From positions 1 to 5,912 of the forward strand of contig CALCXL010000953.1 of NCBI GenBank assembly GCA_937907595.1: a DNA stretch of 5,912 nucleotides, given 5' to 3'. The notes under the pieces are model-generated. The model made no database searches and had not been told where the DNA came from. It saw only the letters and a program-made list of their open reading frames with translations. The position numbers were made by a program, and so were the translations under genes. Source of the stretch: an uncultured Pseudomonadota bacterium. Lineage in GTDB: Bacteria > Myxococcota_A > UBA796 > UBA9615. This document shows positions 1-5,630 of the stretch, piece by piece (position 1 is the first letter of the stretch; each line of letters begins with the position of its first letter).

Positions 1-3000
1 GAGTCGTCGTCGTCGGCCGAGTCGTCGTCGTCGGCCGAGTCGTCGTCGTCGGCCGCGTCGTCGTCGTCCCCGCAGACCCCGCCCTCGTCGATGGTGCCGT
101 CGCAGTCGTTGTCGTCGCCGTCGCAGACCTCGGTGGCTGAGGGGTTGATGGCGGGGTCGTTGTCCACGCAGTCGCCGTTGTTCTGCGCCAGGCCGCCGGG
201 GTTGAAGCACGCGGGGGTGGGGGTGCCGAAGAGGTCGCCCCAGAGGTCGCCGTCGCCGTCCGGGTAGAAGTTGACCAGGGGGCTGGCGTCGGGGTCGTCG
301 TCGTCGACCAGGCCGTCGCAGTCGTTGTCGACGTTGTCGCAGACCTCCGCCGCGCCCACGTGGATCAGGGGGTCGGTGTCGTCGCAGTCGCCTTCGCAGG
401 CGGCGTCGCCGTCCCCGTCCGCGTCGGACTCGCCCAGGGCCACGTTGCCGTCGCAGTCGTTGTCGATCCCGTCGCAGACCTCGGGGTTTCCGGCGAAGGC
501 GGCGGGGTCGGCGTCGTCGCAGTCGCCTTCGCAGGTGGCCTGGCCGTCGCCGTCGACGTCGTAGGGCCAGCAGGGGTAGGCGCGCAGGGGGCCGCTGGGG
601 GGGCCGTGCCATCGACCCCAGCGCACGCTGCGGGAGGCCAGACGGGGGATCTCCACGTCCAGGACCAGGCGCAGGCGCAGGGTGTCGGTGGCCACGATGC
701 CGCCGTGGGTCCAGGTGACGCTGCAGGCCAGGCCCTCGGGGCTGGTGGGGCAGGTGGTCAGCGGCGGGCTGACGACGGCGGTGGACCAGGCGTCGCCGGA
801 GGTCGCGTACTCGATGTGGGCCTCCCCCACGGCGCCGGACTCCAGGTCCGTCAGCACCACCTCCAGGTCCATGGCGGTGCCGGTGTGCACGTTCGGGCGG
901 CCGGTGCTGCGGAGCCAGCCGGTGGCCTCGTCGGCGGAGGTCACCCGCCCGCGCACGGGGTTGTCCGCCAGGGGCCGCTCGAGGTTGGTGCGGGGGTTGC
1001 GGTAGTAGCGGGCGGTGGGCGAGGCGTCGTTGGCCACCACCAGGTCCAGGTCGCCGTCGCGGTCCAGGTCCACCCAGACCAGGTCGTTGGAGTCCTCCCA
1101 GTGCACCGACTCCCAGGCGTGGCCCAGGGAGGGGTCGTTGAAGGTGGGGCCGCCCACGCCGCCGGTGTTGAGGGCGACCGCCGTCTCCGCCGAGGTGCCC
1201 TGCCGCGCGAAGGCCAGGTCGGGGTCGCCGTCGCCGTCCCAGTCGCCCCAGGCCACCGCGTGGGACTCCCCGGCGTTCTGCGAGCTCCAGCTGGCGGTGG
1301 TCTCCAGGCTGCCGCTGATGTTGGTGTGGATCCGGCTGGTGCCGCCGCCCAGGTTGCCGCTGTTGGCGACGGCCAGGTCCGGGAAGCCGTCGCCGTTCCA
1401 GTCGCCCCAGGCCAGCCCCAGGGTCTGCCCGACCTGCGCGGCGTCCTCGGTCCAGATCGACGTGAACGCGCCGCCGTCGTTCCGGTACAGCCGGTTGGGC
1501 GCGGAGCTGGTGGTCACGAGGGTGCCGGAGTTGGCGAAGGCGATGTCCAGGTCGCCGTCCTGGTCGCAGTCGGCCAGGTCGACGTCGGTGGAGGTGGCGC
1601 GCAGGCTGCTGTCGCTGGACTCGGGGAAGGCGATGAGGTTGAAGCTGGCGTTGCCGGTGTTGACGTAGACCTCGTTGGCCTGGTTGGCTCCGTTGGCGAA
1701 GACCAGGTCGATGTCGCCGTCGCGGTCCAGGTCCCCCACCGCCACGCCGAGGGTGGCCTTGGTGTTGGGGCTGCTCCAGGCCAGCTGGAAGTCCGTGCCG
1801 GCCGCGTTCTGGAGGTAGACGCGGTTGTTGCCCAGGTAGGTGGTGGACACGAAGTCCAGGCGGTCGTCGCCGTTGAAGTCGGCCCAGGCGACGTCCGTGC
1901 TGACGCCCCGCTCGCCCGCCGGCTGGCTCCAGAAGATCACCGGGCCGCTGCTGGAGCCCTGGTTCCGCACCACGACCACCGGGCCCACGCCGTTGGGGGT
2001 GCCGCTGGCGTGCCCGGCGAAGAGCAGGTCGATGTGGCCGTCCCCGTCGAAGTCGGCGGCGTCCACCGCCCCCGCCCCGTCCCCGGTCGAGCTGAGCGCG
2101 GCGTTGTAGGCCATGCCGACGCCCTCGTTGTGGTGGATGCGGATCGTGCCGTCGACCAGGGCGATGGCCAGGTCCATGTCGCCGTCGTTGTCGACGTCGC
2201 CCACGGCCAGGGCGGAGCTCTCGCTGTTGTCGTCCGTGGTCCAGTCGGCGCCCCCGCTGAGGTAGGTGGTGGCGTTGCCGCTGTTGTTCCAGCCGGCGTC
2301 GGGCTCGCCGTAGCGCGCGGCGTAGAGGTCGAGCTCGTGGTCGCCGTTGCCGTCGAGCCAGGCGACGCCGCCGTTCTGCTCGCTGTCGCCGGAGTCCCAA
2401 TTGGGGCTGGCGGAGACGTACGGGGCGTTGGTGATGCCCAGGTAGGTCTGGATCGGGTCGGAGCTGTCGGTGGCGACGGCCAGGTCCAGGGTGTCGTCCC
2501 CGTTGAAGGAGCCCCACTGCGCGCGGGTCGGCGTGGCGTTGCTGGTGGGCGTCCAGACGAAGGGCAGCGGCACATCCAGGTTGCTGCCGGTGCTCATGTA
2601 GACGATGTCGGGCTGCGCGGCGATCCCGTAGTAGAGGTCCGCGCCGCCGCTCCGATCGACGTCGGCCCAGGCCAGGGCGCCGCCGCTGCTCGGCAGGCCG
2701 TAGAGGTCGACGAAGGTGGCTCCGTCGTTGCGGTACAGCTGCCCGCCGGTGGTGGTGCCCGACATCGCCAGATCCAGGTCGCCGTCGCCGTCCACGTCCC
2801 CCCACTCCAGGTCCGCCGTGCCCAGGGAGAAGCCGCTGGACCAGGCCGAGGTGGTGCTGCTGGTGGGGAAGATGCCGCTGCCGCCGGTGTTCTCCAGGAC
2901 CCGCATGGCGTTGCCGTTGGGGTCCTGTTGGCCTCCGATCGCCACGTCCAGGCGGCGGTCCCCGTCCCAGTCGCCCAGGGCCACGGCGTAGGTGTCCTCC

Positions 3001-3269
3001 GAGGAGAAGGGCGAGGTCCAGGCCGGGGTGGCGGACAGGGTCCCGGTGCCGTCGTTGAGGTAGACGGTGTCGTCGCCCAGCCGACCCACGTAGAGGTCCA
3101 GCCAGCCGTCGTTGTTGAGGTCGCCGAAGGCCAGATCGGTGGCGCTGTCCGCCGACGTGTCGATCTCCTGGTCGGCGGAGTTGGAGAGCAGGGGCAGCGC
3201 CGTCGTCGCCAGATCGCCCGGCAGGCAGGAGGCGAGGGCGAGGGCGAGGATCGGCAGGAGGCGACGCAT
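1..3269 (-). CDS. Large surface lipoprotein with FG-GAP/VCBS propeller repeats and MopE-like metal-binding repeats (C-terminus cut off by window edge)
   Basis: Read on the minus strand, the frame is open from the ATG at 3269-3267 to the left edge, giving 1089 residues with no stop. The N-terminus MRRLLPILALALASC is a lipoprotein signal with lipobox LASC (residues 12-15), so Cys15 is the predicted lipidated residue; this decides the start, because no good Shine-Dalgarno is visible. Residues about 45-750 hold 14 copies of a GDxDxDGxxDLxxA motif typical of FG-GAP/VCBS repeats, which fold as beta-propeller blades with Ca-binding loops. Residues about 750-900 look like a beta-rich linker domain with two Cys. 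Residues 903-1066 hold three MopE-like repeats (CDGIDNDCDG, CDNVDNDCDG, CDGDDNDCDG). From 1067 an Asp-rich DDDDSA tract runs off the window. Probably a metal-binding, lipid-anchored surface protein; ligand and role are unknown. It is transcribed divergently from the gene at 3464. Confidence 0.9.
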   Translation of the reverse strand, partial: MRRLLPILALALASCLPGDLATTALPLLSNSADQEIDTSADSATDLAFGDLNNDGWLDLYVGRLGDDTVYLNDGTGTLSATPAWTSPFSSEDTYAVALGDWDGDRRLDVAIGGQQDPNGNAMRVLENTGGSGIFPTSSTTSAWSSGFSLGTADLEWGDVDGDGDLDLAMSGTTTGGQLYRNDGATFVDLYGLPSSGGALAWADVDRSGGADLYYGIAAQPDIVYMSTGSNLDVPLPFVWTPTSNATPTRAQWGSFNGDDTLDLAVATDSSDPIQTYLGITNAPYVSASPNWDSGDSEQNGGVAWLDGNGDHELDLYAARYGEPDAGWNNSGNATTYLSGGADWTTDDNSESSALAVGDVDNDGDMDLAIALVDGTIRIHHNEGVGMAYNAALSSTGDGAGAVDAADFDGDGHIDLLFAGHASGTPNGVGPVVVVRNQGSSSGPVIFWSQPAGERGVSTDVAWADFNGDDRLDFVSTTYLGNNRVYLQNAAGTDFQLAWSSPNTKATLGVAVGDLDRDGDIDLVFANGANQANEVYVNTGNASFNLIAFPESSDSSLRATSTDVDLADCDQDGDLDIAFANSGTLVTTSSAPNRLYRNDGGAFTSIWTEDAAQVGQTLGLAWGDWNGDGFPDLAVANSGNLGGGTSRIHTNISGSLETTASWSSQNAGESHAVAWGDWDGDGDPDLAFARQGTSAETAVALNTGGVGGPTFNDPSLGHAWESVHWEDSNDLVWVDLDRDGDLDLVVANDASPTARYYRNPRTNLERPLADNPVRGRVTSADEATGWLRSTGRPNVHTGTAMDLEVVLTDLESGAVGEAHIEYATSGDAWSTAVVSPPLTTCPTSPEGLACSVTWTHGGIVATDTLRLRLVLDVEIPRLASRSVRWGRWHGPPSGPLRAYPCWPYDVDGDGQATCEGDCDDADPAAFAGNPEVCDGIDNDCDGNVALGESDADGDGDAACEGDCDDTDPLIHVGAAEVCDNVDNDCDGLVDDDDPDASPLVNFYPDGDGDLWGDLFGTPTPACFNPGGLAQNNGDCVDNDPAINPSATEVCDGDDNDCDGTIDEGGVCGDDDDAADDDDSADDDDSADDDD
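3..68 (-). repeat. 18-bp tandem repeat encoding the Asp-rich DDDDSA hexapeptide
   Basis: Units start at 3, 21, 39 and 57 (the last is partial). The first two are identical, and the third differs by one base, which turns Ser-Ala into Ala-Ala. In frame, the protein reads G-DDDD-AA-DDDD-SA-DDDD-SA-DDDD toward the left edge. The full copy number cannot be known because the window ends within the array. Such tracts are probably extended, highly acidic and possibly cation-binding spacers (inference). Confidence 0.92.
72..563 (-). repeat. Three MopE-like putative metal-binding repeats in the large lipoprotein
   Basis: Three units lie at residues about 903-947, 948-992 and 1001-1066. Each has an Asp-rich DxDGDG start, a CxGDCDDxDP or GDCVDNDP segment, and a VCDxxDNDCDG core. 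This matches the pattern of the family named after Methylococcus MopE, often found in several copies in secreted deltaproteobacterial proteins (family knowledge). The third unit has a longer insert between its DGDGD and GDCVDND segments. Metal binding here is inferred from the motif only. Confidence 0.85.
1035..3140 (-). repeat. Array of 14 FG-GAP/VCBS repeats within the large lipoprotein
   Basis: The first residue of each metal-loop motif (usually Asp) falls at about residues 50, 100, 158, 203, 254, 306, 358, 406, 464, 513, 567, 623, 676 and 734. Spacing is 45-58 residues, mean about 53. Typical copies are DVDGDGDLDLAMSG, DVDNDGDMDLAIA and DLDRDGDLDLVVA. Copies 4, 5 and 6 (DVDRSGGADL, SFNGDDTLDL, DGNGDHELDL) are degenerate in the metal loop. 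The copies differ clearly in DNA sequence, so this is an old protein repeat and not a recent tandem duplication. Confidence 0.88.
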
Positions 3270-3349
3270 GGAGTCGTTCCGGAGGGTAGCGGAGCGGCGG
3301 GGGAGGGCGCTCGTGCGGCGGGAGGCCCTGGAGCGGTTCGCGGGCGGTG

Positions 3350-3383
3350 GATGGTCCCGGGGGCTGCCGATGGTCCCGGGGGC
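3350..3383. repeat. 15-bp direct repeat in the divergent intergenic region
   Basis: The sequence GATGGTCCCGGGGGC occurs exactly at 3350-3364 and 3369-3383, a 19-bp period with a 4-bp spacer. It lies in the 194-bp gap between the divergent starts at 3269 (minus) and 3464 (plus). It could be a pair of regulator sites controlling one or both genes, or a chance or slippage duplication in GC-rich DNA. Each copy contains the palindrome CCCGGG. No regulator gene is present in the window to pair with it. Confidence 0.5.
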
Positions 3384-3450
3384 AGGGGTGATCAGGGGCA
3401 GCGGTCATCGCGCCGAATCGCCCCGCCCCGATCGCCGAGCCCAACCGGGG

Positions 3451-3456
3451 TAGGCT
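3451..3456 (+). promoter_or_regulatory. Candidate -10 element (TAGGCT) just upstream of the barrel gene start
   Basis: TAGGCT fits the TAnnnT pattern of a -10 hexamer and ends 7 bases before the ATG at 3464. Transcription would then start at or next to the start codon, giving a leaderless or nearly leaderless mRNA. The only Shine-Dalgarno-like sequence is a poor GGGG/TAGG stretch at 3447-3454 that overlaps this hexamer. No clear -35 is seen. Positional inference only. Confidence 0.35.
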
Positions 3457-3463
3457 GCGCGGG

Positions 3464-4309
3464 ATGCGCTGGTTGGCCCTGGTCCTGATCCTCGTCGCCG
3501 CCCCCGCGTGGGCCGGCCCGGCCGAAGACGCCGCTGTCCGGGCCACCGAGGTCCGCGACAAGCACTGCGCCGACATGGCCCAGGACCGCACGTCCGGCGC
3601 GACCGGCGCCCTGGTGGCCGTGGCCCCGGTGCTGGACGAGGTCTCCCGTGCCTACGACGAGACCCGCGCCCCCTTCCTGCTCTACTGGCGCGGCGTGCTC
3701 TTCGAGTGCACCAACCAGGAGGCCCGGGCCACCACCGACCTCACCGAGTTCGTGGGCTCGCCGGAGAACCAGAGCCAGCTCCCGCAGCTGGTGCAGGACG
3801 CGCACCGCCGCCTGCGTCGCCTGGGTACGGGCGCGCCGGCCCCGCCGCCCAAGCCCACCGCTGCGCGCCTCACCGTCGCCCTGGGCGGGCAGTACGAGCT
3901 GCTGGCCGACGACGGGCCCTACCACTACGGCGGGCTGGGCCTGCAGGGCTCCCTGGCCCTGGTGGGGCCGCTGCGTCTGCTGGCCTTCGTGAGGCTCAGC
4001 GTGGGTCCCTCCCACGAGGGCGTGGCCTCCCCCGAGCGCTCGGCGTTGGTGCCCTGGGGCGTGGGCCTGGTGGCCCGGGTGGGCGACGACGTGGCGCTGC
4101 GGGTGGGCGGGGTGGCCACCTTCTCGATCAACGTGGCCGACGACGGCGGCTTCTGGCTGCTGCCCGGCGCGTCGGCCGTGATCGGCGGCGCCTTCAAGCT
4201 GGGGCCGGCGCCCCTGGAACTGCAGCCGGAGCTGCAGATCGGCTTCCTGGAGTCGTACTTCCACTTCCGGGCGGGGGTGTCGATCGCGGTGCGCATCGGC
4301 GGATCCTGA
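3464..4309 (+). CDS. Exported protein with helical N-terminal half and probable outer-membrane beta-barrel
   Basis: The 281-residue product starts with a signal peptide (MRWLALVLILVAAPAWA, predicted cleavage after Ala17 before GPAED). Residues about 20-120 are Ala/Arg/Glu-rich and probably alpha-helical, possibly TPR-like, with Cys35 and Cys82 as a possible disulfide pair. A Pro-rich hinge (GAPAPPPKP, 123-131) leads to residues about 135-281, which show eight alternating amphipathic stretches, from LTVALGGQYELL to the final FHFRAGVSIAVRIGGS. That count fits a small eight-stranded outer-membrane barrel. I do not recognise a named family. The barrel call rests on the strand pattern; the protein lacks the usual terminal Phe, so a soluble beta domain remains possible. 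The ATG is supported by the signal peptide. The gene stands alone, divergent from the large lipoprotein and closed by a hairpin. Confidence 0.82.
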   Translation: MRWLALVLILVAAPAWAGPAEDAAVRATEVRDKHCADMAQDRTSGATGALVAVAPVLDEVSRAYDETRAPFLLYWRGVLFECTNQEARATTDLTEFVGSPENQSQLPQLVQDAHRRLRRLGTGAPAPPPKPTAARLTVALGGQYELLADDGPYHYGGLGLQGSLALVGPLRLLAFVRLSVGPSHEGVASPERSALVPWGVGLVARVGDDVALRVGGVATFSINVADDGGFWLLPGASAVIGGAFKLGPAPLELQPELQIGFLESYFHFRAGVSIAVRIGGS

Positions 4310-4342
4310 GGGGTCGGCGCTCCAGGCGGTCGCCGACCCCTC
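4308..4342 (+). terminator. Perfect 12-bp hairpin overlapping the barrel gene stop codon
   Basis: The left arm GAGGGGTCGGCG (4308-4319) is exactly complementary to the right arm CGCCGACCCCTC (4331-4342), with an 11-base loop. The left arm begins inside the TGA at 4307-4309. No T run follows (GCCCCCCGG does), so it is not a classical intrinsic terminator, but strong hairpins without a U tract are common ends in GC-rich genomes. It could also protect the mRNA 3' end. Confidence 0.65.
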
Positions 4343-4410
4343 GCCCCCCGGCCCAGCACGCGTCGACCCTTCCGGCCCGGCCCCCCGGTCTCTAGGGGGC
4401 GAGGACCGTT

Positions 4411-4429
4411 CGGAATCGCTAGGATTCCG
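4411..4429. promoter_or_regulatory. Perfect 7-bp inverted repeat, candidate operator
   Basis: CGGAATC (4411-4417) and GATTCCG (4423-4429) are exact inverted copies around GCTAG. The site is centred near 4420, about 26 bp upstream of the -24 element of the sigma-54-like promoter. The layout fits a dimeric DNA-binding regulator site. It could instead be a small RNA hairpin; a TAGGAT at 4420-4425 inside it also resembles a -10 hexamer. Confidence 0.42.
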
Positions 4430-4444
4430 CCCGCGAGGCCGTCC

Positions 4445-4460
4445 TGGCACGCTCCTCGCT
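4445..4460 (+). promoter_or_regulatory. Sigma-54 (RpoN) -24/-12 promoter candidate
   Basis: TGGCACGCTCCTCGCT matches the sigma-54 consensus TGGCACRNNNNTTGCW at every fixed position except one (C for the second T of TTGC). The invariant GG (4446-4447) and GC (4458-4459) are separated by exactly 10 bp, as required. Transcription would start near 4470, leaving a leader of about 55 bases before the ATG at 4525. It implies control by an enhancer-binding activator, not seen in this window. Confidence 0.55.
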
Positions 4461-4524
4461 GGATTCATTCGCCACCAAGGCCGGCCAGCAGGGTCGGTTC
4501 GGGCCACCCAAAATCGGAGCTCCC

Positions 4525-5525
4525 ATGATCGTCCTTCGTTCCCTTCTCATCGCGAGCTTGCTCGCCGTCCCCTCCATCGCCTCGGCCCAGTGGGGCGTCA
4601 TCGGCACCCACGAGACCGACGACGGCAAGTGCAAGGGCATGAACAAGAAGGCCGCCAAGGTCATGGACAAGTGGCAGCCCGAATTGGGGGGCAAGAACAC
4701 CCGCAAGGCCTGGAAGGAGCTGATCGACGTCGGCACCGGCGGCTGCGACGCGATCCTGGAGCACATGAATGCGGGCGGAGCCGGCTTCGAGTCCCCCGAC
4801 TGGGCCGACATCGGCGCGCTCTTCTTCGCCTCGGGCGTGGACCCCTACGCCTCGGCCGGCCGCGCGCTCCTGCTGCGCGGCGACGCCAAGATCAACGAGG
4901 AGATCCTGGACGCCATGGAGCCCAAGATGATCCAGCTGACCGCGGAGGAGTCGAAGTCCGTCTCCTCGGTGGACAGCGCGGACGCCCGCAAGGACGCGCT
5001 GGGCGTGCTCATCGGCCACCACAGCGAAGGCCAGATGACCTCCACCATGGGCGTGCCCTACTGGAAGGAGACCGCCTGGTGGGGCGCCACGAAGGCCCCG
5101 GCCGAGCACCACATCGCCGCGGTGGCCCACATCATCGAGGCCGGCGACGCGGACACCCGCAAGGACGCCGCCGAGTACATCCAGCGCCTCTTCGTGGAGG
5201 GCAACGCCAACCAGGAGGCCTGGGCGCCCACCCTGGCCGGCTTCCTCTCCCTGGACGGCGACGATCAGGACGCCGCCAACCTCGCCGCGCGCGGGCTGGG
5301 CGCGGCCGGGGTCGCAGGGCTGGACGGCCACGTCGACACCATCCTGGACGGGGCAACAAGGACACGATCGAGCACCTGATCGAGGGCCTGGAGATGCGCC
5401 TGGGCGCCGGCCGCGGCGACAAGACCAACCTGGACCAGCTGCAGCGCGTCGCCGAGAAGGCGCCGGGTGCCCTGGGCAAGAAGGCCGAGAAGCTGCACAA
5501 GAAGTTCAGCAAGACCGTCAAGTAA
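4525..5525 (+). CDS. Secreted helical protein of unknown function, frame broken by a single-base frameshift
   Basis: A Shine-Dalgarno GGAG (4516-4519) lies 5 bases before the ATG. The signal peptide MIVLRSLLIASLLAVPSIASA is cut before Gln22 (ASA-Q). The mature part is Ala/Asp/Lys-rich and looks like stacked amphipathic helices, possibly HEAT-like, for example around residues 205-265 (HHIAAVAHIIEAGDADTRKDAAEYIQ region). Cys36 and Cys74 could form a disulfide. The uninterrupted frame stops at 5377-5379 with an unnatural tail (GATRTRSST). In the next frame, coding character continues from NKDTIEHLIEGLEMRLGAG to a Lys-rich end (KLHKKFSKTVK) and TAA at 5523-5525. Adding one G to the run at 5350-5353 restores a single product of 333 residues. 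This is either a sequencing or assembly indel or a recent mutation. No family was recognised; the location is probably periplasmic or extracellular. Residue positions beyond 276 assume the repair. Confidence 0.8.
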
Positions 5526-5630
5526 TCGACGCAGTGAGGGGCCCGCTGGGAGGCGATCCCGCGATCGGGCCGTCCTGTCCCCTGGCGCCGAGGCTCGATC
5601 CCCGGGATGATCGGTCCTCGGAGGTGGTGC
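5526..5630. other. Intergenic spacer with weak inverted repeats
   Basis: This 105-bp gap holds GGCCCG (5540-5545) with CGGGCC (5566-5571), and CGATC (5554-5558) with GATCG (5563-5567). The two stems overlap and cannot both form fully. A GGAGG ribosome binding site follows at 5620-5624. One of the stems could end transcription of the upstream gene, but there is no T run. No clear promoter is visible. Confidence 0.35.

Larger units (their letters stand above)
4310..4524. other. Intergenic region upstream of the helical secreted protein
   Basis: This 215-bp gap carries most of the terminator hairpin, then a weak GCCCCC/GGGGGC inverted repeat (4380-4385 with 4395-4400), the 7-bp dyad at 4411-4429, a sigma-54-like site at 4445-4460 and a Shine-Dalgarno GGAG at 4516-4519. 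No small gene was recognised. Its size and content suggest that the gene at 4525 is transcribed on its own. Confidence 0.6.

Noticed and set aside
1..68. CRISPR-like or intergenic tandem repeat
   Set aside because: The 18-bp units have no spacers and stay in frame with the lipoprotein, encoding DDDDSA. They are coding low-complexity sequence.
1937..2575. Minus-strand 212-codon open frame inside the lipoprotein gene
   Set aside because: It is an out-of-frame reading of the same strand, made of Pro/Thr/Ser/Arg low-complexity residues, while the real frame runs through unbroken.
3283..3288. Minus-strand -10-like TACCCT upstream of the large lipoprotein start
   Set aside because: No -35 is seen at the right spacing and the match to the -10 pattern is weak, so it was not listed as a promoter.
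360..3488. Plus-strand open frame of 1042 codons opposite the large lipoprotein
   Set aside because: Its translation is a monotonous Val/Ala/Gly-rich sequence with no signal or domain. It is the mirror of GAC/GGC-rich codons on the minus strand, where the frame has a lipobox and clear FG-GAP and MopE-like motifs.
3392..4507. Minus-strand 371-codon open frame opposite the barrel gene
   Set aside because: It is Gly/Arg/His/Gln-rich with no motif, and the opposite strand has a signal peptide and beta-strand pattern. High GC suppresses stops in antisense frames.
4465..5331. Minus-strand 288-codon open frame opposite the helical secreted protein
   Set aside because: No signal peptide, ribosome binding site or domain is seen; the plus strand has all the coding signs.
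5350..5380. Programmed -1 ribosomal frameshift at the G run
   Set aside because: The site (GAC GGG GCA) does not fit an X-XXY-YYZ slippery heptamer and no clear downstream pseudoknot was recognised. A one-base indel explains it more simply.
5596..5613. Inverted repeat CGATC/GATCG around CCCGGGAT
   Set aside because: A 5-bp stem is too short to separate from chance in this GC-rich spacer.
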